Shown: positions 1 through 8,242 of the stretch, one piece after another
Layout: each line of letters starts with the position of its first letter
Position numbering within the stretch: the stretch's first letter is position 1
DNA from: Dyadobacter sp.
GTDB taxonomy: Bacteria; Bacteroidota; Bacteroidia; Cytophagales; Spirosomataceae
DNA: 64,000 bases
NCBI RefSeq assembly: GCF_017744695.1
Contig: NZ_JAGIAS010000001.1
Coordinates: forward strand, 1-64,000
Reading direction: 5' to 3'
Position numbers and translations under genes: made by a program
The notes under the pieces: generated by a model
Told to the model about the DNA's origin: nothing
The model's input: the letters and a program-made list of their open reading frames with translations, nothing else
The model's database searches: none

Positions 1-2101
1 TGTATCCCTTAGAATAGAAGTTAGTATCGACATAGTTTACAGTAGCATATCCAGCAGTTGCATGGTTCCCCCAGTTGAATGCCTGAGTCCATTGTGAACT
101 GGTATTGCCGCCTACCGACAAGCTGCCTGCGGATACAGCCCCGGAAAACGTGGCATTGCCAGTTGCGCGAGAAATGCGCAACGGCTCCCGCACGAAGGCC
201 CCGGCATCGCTGTAACTCCATAAGGTGAAATCAGAGCCCGAATCTGAACCTGACTCGGTGCCCGCTTTCCCAAACGACCAACGTGGACCTCCTCCATTTA
301 AAATTGAGACTCCGCGAACGTTAGAGTTTGTTGGTGTATCGGAAACAAAAATTCCACCATTGGCAGTGATGCTAATTCCGGATTCACTCAGAAGGCTATC
401 CGTCAACGTTGTTGTCGTTGCCATTTTAGGGAGTCTACCTACCGTAGCGCTTCCTCCGATTCCTGCCGCGATCGTCCAAGACCTGTTCGCCGAAAGATCG
501 AAGGTAGTTCCGTTAATGGTAAGCGTCCTGCTTGTCTGAACAAACGCCGATGCATGCAAATCATCAAGCATATCCGCGTTCAGATTGGGGCTCATCGTTG
601 TGCTGACCAGTCCAAACGGCGCAATACCTGTCGGAATGTCTAACGCAAACTGTCCATTCGCCTTGAACTGAAATAACCTTTGCGGATTGGTCGGGTGTGC
701 GTATTGAAAATTGAAATCGTCATTTGCATATCCGTAAACCCATCCCTCAGTTAATGAAGGTTTCAAAAAATATAGGGCCGCAAGTGACGTGCTATGGTAT
801 GATTCAATGTGCCTGTTCGTGCCGCCAGATTGATACCCTATCCGTATAGACTTATTCGTTATCAAATAGGTAGTATCCTCACTTAGAGAGCCAACGCCTA
901 TATTGCTGCCCGATGTCCATAACGCGTAACTATTGGTAGTTCCAGATCCTCCAACCCCTCCGGCAACCGTCCACGAGCGGTTAGCTGTCAAATCAAACGT
1001 AGTGCCGTTAATGGTTATGGTTCTTGTGGAAGGCACCGATGCATTCCACTGCGTGCTATTCCCTCCACTGGCAGTGATAGTCCCTGCGAATGTCACATTG
1101 CCGGTAGCTCGGTTGATATTCAGCGCTTCGGCTATAAATGCTCCGGCGTCGTTGAACCTATAAAAGACAAGGTCTGAACCGGCATTAGAGCCCGTTTCAA
1201 GTCCGAACTTCCCGATAGTCCACCGTAGAAGCCCGTTAGCCATATAGCCAAATCCACGCGACCCGGAGCCGCTGGCTGCAACATCCGAAATAAATTGCCC
1301 GGCTACCGTAACATTTATACCGCTTTGAGAAACGATGCTATCGCCAACCGTATTGGCACCCGTAAACATTGCAAGTTTGCCAGTCGTCCCTGAAATCTGA
1401 GTAGCCACCCATTCCCGCGAAGCCACCTGCAACCAGGCGTAATTAGTGCTCGTGTTTCTCCTACGGTAGAAAAAGGCATCCTGAACCGTTGGGTTGGCGA
1501 ACGTTTGGAAAAACGATGTACTGTCAATGGCGTTGGTCGAGAAATACCCGTTCGCTGCTGCACCTGTTGGGCGGTTCGTCGCCGTTGTGGCGTATCCGTA
1601 AGCGGTCAGCGCCGAAGTATTCAGGTCGTAGGAGCTTTTCACGGGTGTAGCGAAACCATCCGCAGGATCCAGTGAAACGTAACGCTGGGTAATCCCATAT
1701 TCCGCCAACGTAGTAGGGTTCGTTCCAGCTGTAACGTGACCCATCGCGTCAACGGTGACGCTACGATAGGTGCCGGCTGATACCCCAGAGTTTGGATGCA
1801 CGTAGTTACTCAACCCATCCAATTTCACCTTATCAGCTGCCGACATAAACCCGGCCACTGTAATAGTTGCGTTGGCGTGGGTGTGGGTTGTATCGCTTTT
1901 CCCGTCGAGCGCGGTTTGCAGGCCGGTTACGTCCGAAATGTTATGGGTGTGGGCCATTACAGCCGGAGGAATAGCCACGCCGGAGTTATCAATTACATAC
2001 TGGATGTAGCTGCTACCTACCTTGACAAACCGCACCTGGTCCGCCGCCATTGTTCCAGGCGACGGAAGAGAGGAATTGCGGTACATCTTTACTGCTCCCA
2101 T
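1..2101 (-). CDS. Modular tail fibre protein (3' end beyond window)
   Basis: An uninterrupted frame runs from ATG at 2101 to the window edge, about 700 codons with no stop. It begins MGAVKMYRNSSLPSPG. The N-terminal part has ISDVTGLQTALDGK, a THTHAN stretch and GFMSAADKVKLDG, all typical of phage tail-fibre linkers. Further on it holds two copies of a TINGTTFDL-ANRSW module and two copies of a module with GK-G-E-GS-GSD, then D-GAF--E, then RATGN-TF. This last module also occurs in the neighbouring fibre at 2406-3779. It starts 5 bases after the stop of the upstream 90-codon gene. A role in host-surface binding at the tail tip is inferred from position and composition; no enzymatic domain is seen. 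Confidence 0.85.
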   Translation of the reverse strand, partial: MGAVKMYRNSSLPSPGTMAADQVRFVKVGSSYIQYVIDNSGVAIPPAVMAHTHNISDVTGLQTALDGKSDTTHTHANATITVAGFMSAADKVKLDGLSNYVHPNSGVSAGTYRSVTVDAMGHVTAGTNPTTLAEYGITQRYVSLDPADGFATPVKSSYDLNTSALTAYGYATTATNRPTGAAANGYFSTNAIDSTSFFQTFANPTVQDAFFYRRRNTSTNYAWLQVASREWVATQISGTTGKLAMFTGANTVGDSIVSQSGINVTVAGQFISDVAASGSGSRGFGYMANGLLRWTIGKFGLETGSNAGSDLVFYRFNDAGAFIAEALNINRATGNVTFAGTITASGGNSTQWNASVPSTRTITINGTTFDLTANRSWTVAGGVGGSGTTNSYALWTSGSNIGVGSLSEDTTYLITNKSIRIGYQSGGTNRHIESYHSTSLAALYFLKPSLTEGWVYGYANDDFNFQYAHPTNPQRLFQFKANGQFALDIPTGIAPFGLVSTTMSPNLNADMLDDLHASAFVQTSRTLTINGTTFDLSANRSWTIAAGIGGSATVGRLPKMATTTTLTDSLLSESGISITANGGIFVSDTPTNSNVRGVSILNGGGPRWSFGKAGTESGSDSGSDFTLWSYSDAGAFVREPLRISRATGNATFSGAVSAGSLSVGGNTSSQWTQAFNWGNHATAGYATVNYVDTNFYSKGY

Positions 2102-2106
2102 TGCAA

Positions 2107-2379
2107 TTATCTGGATTTAGCTACTTTCTGGTTTGTTCCTGGGATTGATTCGGGTGACGGCTCCGCCTCCTGGTTTTCCTCGGCCGGTTGATCCTCGGCC
2201 GGAGGCTGCACGATTTGGGAGAGAATGGCGTTCACACCGCCATGTAATAGAGAGCCGATCGTATTCACGTCGCTCATTAATTTGGCCGCTTCCTGCAAGC
2301 CATAGGCTCCCTTGCGACAGGCCTGGTCGAGCCCGTTGAATACGCTATCCAAGGCGTCCTTTTCCTTATCAAATGCCAT
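2107..2379 (-). CDS. Small hypothetical phage protein between two tail fibres
   Basis: Ninety residues starting MAFDKEKDALDSVFNGLDQA. The first about 55 residues look alpha-helical and amphipathic. The tail is rich in Pro, Glu and Gln (residues about 58-80) and probably disordered. It has no signal peptide or membrane helix. It is sandwiched between two fibre genes, with a leader carrying the recurrent TTCATCAACA motif. A small structural or fibre-assembly role is possible from location only; I do not recognise the family. Confidence 0.6.
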   Translation of the reverse strand: MAFDKEKDALDSVFNGLDQACRKGAYGLQEAAKLMSDVNTIGSLLHGGVNAILSQIVQPPAEDQPAEENQEAEPSPESIPGTNQKVAKSR

Positions 2380-2395
2380 TGATTTATCGATTTAG

Positions 2396-2405
2396 TGTTG
2401 ATGAA
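2396..2405 (-). promoter_or_regulatory. Recurrent phage leader motif TTCATCAACA (copy 1)
   Basis: Exact TTCATCAACA on the coding strand, 16 bases before the ATG of the 90-codon gene. Its 5' end touches the stop of the upstream fibre gene. One of five copies in phage leaders. Confidence 0.45.
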
Positions 2406-3779
2406 TTACCACTCAGTTGCTGCCCAGTTCAAGCCCGCGCCGATTGCGTCTACATAAGCTTTGGTCGTCGCATGGCCGGGTGCAGTTGGCGTACCTACCG
2501 TTACAGTGCTGAGAAACGTAGCCGCTCCGGTTGAACGAGTTATTTTGAAGGCCTCCCTTAGAAATGAACCGTTATCGGCGTAAGCCCACAGAACAAAGTC
2601 GGATCCAGCATCGGAGCCGGTTTCAAGTCCAGCTTTACCCGCACCCCAACGGGCTACCCCTCCATTTTTAAGGTTTAAGCCTCGAACGTTGGAGTTTGGT
2701 GCGAGGTCGCTCTCCAAAACTCCGGCAATTGTAATCGCTCCGGCTGTTTCCGTTGCGATACTATCGCCAATAGTACCGGCTGCGGTGAATTTGCTAAGCT
2801 TACCGGCTGTTCCTGCTATCGAGGTCGCGGATGCCGCTCCGATGTTTGTCCGGGCCTGGGCTTGCTGCGGAGCTGTCAGGGCTTGCGCTACATCCCACTT
2901 TACTGCGGTAGCATCGATCTTTTGTTGGGTTTTCAACGGAGTCATGAAACCCACATCAGAGGTTCCCGCTGTTGCCTCGGCCGTAGTCGCCCTTCTACTG
3001 TAACCTATCGTCGTTTCGGTAGCCGCTCCGAGGTTACTCTGAACAATGTTCCAGTTCGCGCCCACAGTGGCCTGACTACCAGCAGCACTGGCAACACGGC
3101 AAATCAGCATGTCTCCGTTCTCTACATCTACGCCGGAAGCTCCTCCGACTTTACCGGCTACGTTCACAATGTAAACATCGCCCACGGAAGCGGCAGGATA
3201 GTTCGGGTTTGTTGATGCGTCGATGGTGCCTTTAAATTCAAGTCCTGACGCGATGGCGGTATTGATGTTGTCGATCTGCGTTTGCAACGCAGCGTCTCCC
3301 GCCGTCACCTGACCGTAAGCCGCCGCCTGTCCCGCCGTAGTGGCATTAGGTACCAATGGCGAAGAAACGAAAGTCTTAATTCCGTCGATGGATTCGTTCA
3401 CGGCTCCTGTTCTGTGAACAACCGCGTTGTCGTTCGCTTTGAGGGCGAGTGCTGCGATATCCGCATTACTCAGTGGCTTGTCTACGTCGGGCGTATTGTC
3501 CACGTTACCCAGGCCGACAGCTGCTTTATTAAGCGTCTGCCATGTTTTGTCTCCGCGCCAGTACTGCGCAGTGGTGCCGGCAGCAATAACGTTTTCTTTC
3601 AGGGCGAGCGCTGTTGTAAGCGCCGCCTCGGTTACAGCATCGATCTCACGCGCCACACCCGCCGTAGTGGTTACCCATACACGGTGTTTTGTTTCGGTGG
3701 GACCCTTTACGTAGTAGATTGCATCGGCAACCGGTGTAGCGGGTAAAGTCGCCACCTTGAAGGTTTGAACTAATGCCAT
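2406..3779 (-). CDS. Tail fibre protein
   Basis: 457 residues, ATG start after a 33-base gap. The N-terminus (MALVQTFKVATLPATP, then a short beta segment and WRGDKTWQTLN) matches the usual start of Bacteroidota phage tail-fibre proteins. The middle has GNVDNTPDVDKPLSNADIA, a linker common in tail fibres. Near residues 365-430 it has the GKAGLETGSDAGSDF ... STGAATF module shared with the adjacent partial fibre. The C-terminus, HATTKAYVDAIGAGL, is also a typical fibre ending, and the final residues ATEW resemble the end of the next protein (APEW). It probably forms part of the receptor-binding apparatus; the function is inferred. Confidence 0.85.
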   Translation of the reverse strand: MALVQTFKVATLPATPVADAIYYVKGPTETKHRVWVTTTAGVAREIDAVTEAALTTALALKENVIAAGTTAQYWRGDKTWQTLNKAAVGLGNVDNTPDVDKPLSNADIAALALKANDNAVVHRTGAVNESIDGIKTFVSSPLVPNATTAGQAAAYGQVTAGDAALQTQIDNINTAIASGLEFKGTIDASTNPNYPAASVGDVYIVNVAGKVGGASGVDVENGDMLICRVASAAGSQATVGANWNIVQSNLGAATETTIGYSRRATTAEATAGTSDVGFMTPLKTQQKIDATAVKWDVAQALTAPQQAQARTNIGAASATSIAGTAGKLSKFTAAGTIGDSIATETAGAITIAGVLESDLAPNSNVRGLNLKNGGVARWGAGKAGLETGSDAGSDFVLWAYADNGSFLREAFKITRSTGAATFLSTVTVGTPTAPGHATTKAYVDAIGAGLNWAATEW

Positions 3780-3794
3780 TTCTTTATTTATGTT

Positions 3795-3804
3795 TGTTGA
3801 TGAA
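3795..3804 (-). promoter_or_regulatory. Recurrent phage leader motif TTCATCAACA (copy 2)
   Basis: Exact motif on the coding strand 15 bases before the ATG of the 457-residue fibre, in an AT-rich 33-base gap. Confidence 0.45.
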
Positions 3805-3812
3805 ATTCTTTA

Positions 3813-6800
3813 TTACCACTCGGGCGCATCGCCTCCGTTCCATTCTCCTCCGCCTTCGCAATCGCAATCGGCGCAGCAATCTTTAATAGGCGGCTCTACG
3901 TCCTCGATCAATTCGAAATTGGTCTGCCATCCGTGATTAATCCCATCGACATTAATCGACATTATCACCCGGTATTCGCCCGGCTCGTCCATATAGATGG
4001 GCTGAACCGAGTTTTTGACAATTGGCCTGCCGCCTGATAACTCCCATTCTGTCCGTATCGTCTCGTAGTCATCGACGCCGGTAGTGGGTTCCGGAAAGTA
4101 AATAACGTTTCCATAGTCCTGCCAAACCCCAGATACAAGCTTTCCAACTGTTACCGAAACATATTCAAAGGGCATTCCCTCGAACGACTTTCTGCGGACG
4201 CTCCAAGTTTTGCCAGTCGCCGGCATAAGGTATTTGCGGTTGTCACGAGGCATATTGCCGTCGATCAGCGCACCTGATCCGGTGGCAATATCATCCTCGA
4301 AGAAAGCAAAGCCGCTGTAATCTTCCGGATCGAGTGCCACGCGAAAACTGAAATCAGCCTGGGCGATGCCTACTATTTTCCCGCTCTCGTCTTTGCCGAT
4401 AAAAGTAACGCGGACCCGGGATGGCGCCTGGTGAATATCCCCAATTTTCAAAGATGATTTGTTCCCAAATATAAGGACTTTCCCCGAGGTTACAGGTTGC
4501 GGATACGTTGTAATTTGCGGGTAACCTGTATATTGTTGAACATCTACCTCTGCAAACGACTCCCCGCGCAGAAACTCGAATTTCGATTCCACTGAGGAGT
4601 ATGACACACCTGGGCCGAACCCATTAAACACAACCGTATAATTCGAAGGCAGATCATATTCCGCGCCTTTCAGCGGGATATTTTCAGCCAAGACGTTTAC
4701 GTTCGTCGTGCCCGCGGCAAATGTGGCCAGTGATAGCACCGGTAACGGCTCGGCATCCTTGGTTTCAATGGTGAATTTTTCAGTACGCTTAAAAACAGTT
4801 ACACCCTCCTTTAAAAGCTCTACCGGAAATGTATATACGCCCGGTTCCAATTCGGTATCCTCATCGAGCGCATAAAACCACCAGTTGATCAAAGGGTCGA
4901 TACCGGTAAGGTGCTGCGCGCCTACCTCGACGCCTTCCCGTTCAAGGGAAATGAAAATCTCGTCGAAATCAATGTCGTGGATTTCGACGCGCGCATTGGC
5001 CAGTCCAGGGTAAATAAATGAAGTGTTACCATCCGGCATAATCTCGCCTATGCGGTCGGCCCCCTTGGTCAAGTACTTGCGCATCTTGGCCAGGTATTCT
5101 TCGTCGTAGAGCGTCAGATCAAAGGTCTTCGCTTTCTGGTTTTCGCCATAAATTACCGTGATCTCAGCCCCAAACTGACCTGCCGAAGTTGTTACCCCGT
5201 CCGTGTCTATAAAAATCCTGTACGTGCCCGATTCTGCCGGATTGGTCAGTGTGAAAATTTTCAACTTTTCGACCTCTTCGCCCGTATCACCACCACCTTT
5301 TATAGTGAGGATTACCTTATCATGCCGGCCGTCGACCTCAAAACCTAAATCCCACTTTGCCGGAAGCGGGAAAGCGCCAGGCAAATCTCCGAGCACTTCC
5401 GGTCCAGGTATGCCCAATAACTCGCAGGAAATCTTGGTAGCGGGAATTACCTGCAAAATAATCTCCTCCATGCTTACCCGATTGATGGCATCCTTAATTT
5501 CAAGGATAACCGTCCTGCGCTCAATCGCGACAGGCGTACCTGTCATTGACAGCTGATCAAACACCACAGATTGGGCTGTGATCCAATCAGGCTTCCCTAA
5601 GATGCGATACGTCAGGTTGACGTGATCGGTGGTCAGGTAGTCCGTAATTAAAAAGCCTGTGGTACTCTCCTCTTTCAACGAAAAGTAAAGCACAGGAAAC
5701 GGATCATACACCGGGGGCCACTCTTCGGTGAAGTCTTCGGAGGGGTCCACCACGATAGGAACAACCAAGACGTAGTCCTCACCAGACCCGCCAATCAGCT
5801 CTATATTGATTTGATAATTACCCGATTTTATCGGCCTCCCAATCCATTTGAACTGCAAAATGCCGCCTTCTGGAACAGCCTCCGGGTCCAAGTCCTCGCC
5901 GCGATAAAAAACTACCTCGCTGATCCAATCCGGATAATTCAATATTCTCGCTTCAAGCAGCTCGGGCACATGGTTAGAAAGTATCAACGCACCGATATCC
6001 AGTACCCGGTAATCCTCATCCTCAACCAACACTTCATACTCAAATGGCTCGATCGGCTCATTTAGCAGGATTTCTTCGTGCCCTTCATTCCCGGTGTTGC
6101 TCCCATTTCCAGAACTCGAAGATCCGCCACCGCCAGAATATAGCCTGTTCCCTCGTCCATTGTCCCTGGAATCAGTCAGCGTGATGACTTCATCCGCCAA
6201 TGGGGTAAAGTCAAGTTCATGGATGCGGAGCGAGTAAAGCCTGTTCTTGATGTCCCAGCGCCATCCGGTAATAGTATAGAACGTATTCGGATCTTCATCA
6301 AAAAGACTCTTAACCGAGTGGGCCGGACCCGCACCTTCTCCATAAAAAGTCCCTTCAAGCACGCGACGCTTTCCACAAAGCAATCTCAGTCTCTCGCGTA
6401 AGGTTAAGTGCTGCAAGGGCTCTGGATCGCCCACAAACGAACCATTAACCATACGGCGCCATGCCTTAGTTAAATTCGCGATACCGACGGATGCGTAACC
6501 AGTCATTACCCGGAAGTCGTCACGTTTCTGGTGCGCTGTCTGGATACTGATCTTGTCCGCAACGATAGTTGTGTATTCGTACTCCTCGCCGTTACGAATG
6601 ATTTTCTTTGCATCGATTTGATAGTCGTGCTCTCCCTCGAACTTGGTTTCAGTCGTGATCGAGACACTGAAATCCTCCAACCACACTGCCGGCGAGAAAT
6701 TATTGCTTATCTCCGGGAAGGTTTCCTTCCCTACGCCAGTCGGATATATATTGAAATACAGCTTAGCAATCCATCCGCCCGGCCTATTCAGGTATGAGGA

Positions 6801-8240
6801 AATCTTCGAGCTCGTCACCTCGAAAGTCTGCAAGGGAATGTCAGCCAGTTGCAGGTATTCATCCGGATTGTGTGGCGTGTCGCCAGTTACTTTGATATTG
6901 GTGCGTTTGACAAACTTTTTTTCCTGTGTCCAGGTTCCGTTTTCGTCAAGCCAGTCAACAAATTCCCTATCCCCGTCATTCAGGCGGCAGGAAATCATCA
7001 GACGTCCGCCGTCGCGCATGCGGAAGGCCCCCGCCACTACAATCTTTATATTCGGATAGGAGTCCTTTCCGCCATCGCGATAGATGGTGATCGGTTCGGT
7101 ATTGTAAATTGTGGTGTTCGCCTGAACATTGGCGTCTTTTTGATCATAGACAATATCTCCGGTAGTTTTAACCGAGCCTATCATGATAAACCGGTAAGGA
7201 TCATCCGGTGTGCCGGACCCTTCATACCTCCACCCCTTTGGCTCCGGACTATTCGCCCATCCGCTCATAGCCCCCAGATTGATTCCCCAAGGATTGCCAT
7301 TCGGGTTGAAAGTCCCGTTTTTGAGCAGATTTACCGCAATTCCCGGTGAAACAATATTGGTTACAACAGAATAGGGCTCCGCAAAACTTTCTTCTACGTC
7401 CGACATCGGAAACAGGTTGACGAAATCGGGAGAATCGGAAACTAAATCCTCGCTGCCGATCGTGAGAATCTGCGTAACCGTCGCTTGCTCAATAAAATCA
7501 CCATTTGCCGAAAAGCGGTAAACACTAATTTGCTCGGCTTGCTGCTCTGAGACTCCCCGTATAAACCATTTCCCGTCCTGCTGCGAAATGAAAGCATTGA
7601 CCGAGTTTAGTATTTCACTCAACGTGTCATACGCCGATTTTCCGCGCAACCCGTCGGTTCCAATGTACGTCTGAGATAGCGGTATGGGGTTTGCCAGGTC
7701 CGACTTTAACCCGACGCTAACATCAATATCAAGATCAAGGTGCGCCTGGGCAAGGCAATTCACAATGATGTCCATCAGGCTCAAAGTTCCCTCTACGAAC
7801 TTACCGTCTTTGTCGAGAAAGTTCTGATCACGCATCAATCCAAGGCCACAGACGCCAGTCATTTGAACCGGATAAGGTTTCGGTAAAAATGGCTCTTTGC
7901 ACCCTGTGAATGTCAGGTAACCCGCCCAGACAACTTCAAACGCTCCGGCAACCCATTTTTTACAAATGACTTTATACTCCTGCTCGTCAGTGATAAACAA
8001 GGCGGAAATATCAAATCCTGAATCCTGATCGGAAACCCACTCCAATTCTATCTTTTGGGACCGGACCGAAGCAAAAACATCCGAAGCAACATCATCCACC
8101 ATCGATATCACAACCGGGGACAATGTCCCGTCTGTGACTTCAATGGCCTCGCCCGAATAACCCCTGCGGAGTATTTCAGTTCGGTAAAGAGTGTCTTCTA
8201 AATCGGCTGTTTCCAGAAAAAAGTTTAATCCGTATGCCAT
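3813..8240 (-). CDS. Large tail tip / tail hub protein with Ig-like repeats
   Basis: 1475 residues, directly downstream of the tape measure gene (2-base gap), the place of the distal-tail or tail-hub protein in siphoviruses. The N-terminal about 690 residues look like a folded baseplate-hub part. A Gly/Ser linker (about residues 698-716, SGGGGSSSSGNG) separates it from a long beta-rich C-terminal half. That half contains repeats resembling putative-Ig (He_PIG-like) domains: a -PDWI- turn recurs (NYPDWISEVV, GKPDWITAQS) and one is followed by LSMTGTPVAIERR. The last about 25 residues are unusual, with four Cys and acidic residues (CCADCDCEGGGEW). I see no peptidase or lysin signature. Adhesion and cell-surface recognition are inferred. 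Confidence 0.75.
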   Translation of the reverse strand: MAYGLNFFLETADLEDTLYRTEILRRGYSGEAIEVTDGTLSPVVISMVDDVASDVFASVRSQKIELEWVSDQDSGFDISALFITDEQEYKVICKKWVAGAFEVVWAGYLTFTGCKEPFLPKPYPVQMTGVCGLGLMRDQNFLDKDGKFVEGTLSLMDIIVNCLAQAHLDLDIDVSVGLKSDLANPIPLSQTYIGTDGLRGKSAYDTLSEILNSVNAFISQQDGKWFIRGVSEQQAEQISVYRFSANGDFIEQATVTQILTIGSEDLVSDSPDFVNLFPMSDVEESFAEPYSVVTNIVSPGIAVNLLKNGTFNPNGNPWGINLGAMSGWANSPEPKGWRYEGSGTPDDPYRFIMIGSVKTTGDIVYDQKDANVQANTTIYNTEPITIYRDGGKDSYPNIKIVVAGAFRMRDGGRLMISCRLNDGDREFVDWLDENGTWTQEKKFVKRTNIKVTGDTPHNPDEYLQLADIPLQTFEVTSSKISSYLNRPGGWIAKLYFNIYPTGVGKETFPEISNNFSPAVWLEDFSVSITTETKFEGEHDYQIDAKKIIRNGEEYEYTTIVADKISIQTAHQKRDDFRVMTGYASVGIANLTKAWRRMVNGSFVGDPEPLQHLTLRERLRLLCGKRRVLEGTFYGEGAGPAHSVKSLFDEDPNTFYTITGWRWDIKNRLYSLRIHELDFTPLADEVITLTDSRDNGRGNRLYSGGGGSSSSGNGSNTGNEGHEEILLNEPIEPFEYEVLVEDEDYRVLDIGALILSNHVPELLEARILNYPDWISEVVFYRGEDLDPEAVPEGGILQFKWIGRPIKSGNYQINIELIGGSGEDYVLVVPIVVDPSEDFTEEWPPVYDPFPVLYFSLKEESTTGFLITDYLTTDHVNLTYRILGKPDWITAQSVVFDQLSMTGTPVAIERRTVILEIKDAINRVSMEEIILQVIPATKISCELLGIPGPEVLGDLPGAFPLPAKWDLGFEVDGRHDKVILTIKGGGDTGEEVEKLKIFTLTNPAESGTYRIFIDTDGVTTSAGQFGAEITVIYGENQKAKTFDLTLYDEEYLAKMRKYLTKGADRIGEIMPDGNTSFIYPGLANARVEIHDIDFDEIFISLEREGVEVGAQHLTGIDPLINWWFYALDEDTELEPGVYTFPVELLKEGVTVFKRTEKFTIETKDAEPLPVLSLATFAAGTTNVNVLAENIPLKGAEYDLPSNYTVVFNGFGPGVSYSSVESKFEFLRGESFAEVDVQQYTGYPQITTYPQPVTSGKVLIFGNKSSLKIGDIHQAPSRVRVTFIGKDESGKIVGIAQADFSFRVALDPEDYSGFAFFEDDIATGSGALIDGNMPRDNRKYLMPATGKTWSVRRKSFEGMPFEYVSVTVGKLVSGVWQDYGNVIYFPEPTTGVDDYETIRTEWELSGGRPIVKNSVQPIYMDEPGEYRVIMSINVDGINHGWQTNFELIEDVEPPIKDCCADCDCEGGGEWNGGDAPEW

Positions 8241-8242
8241 TA

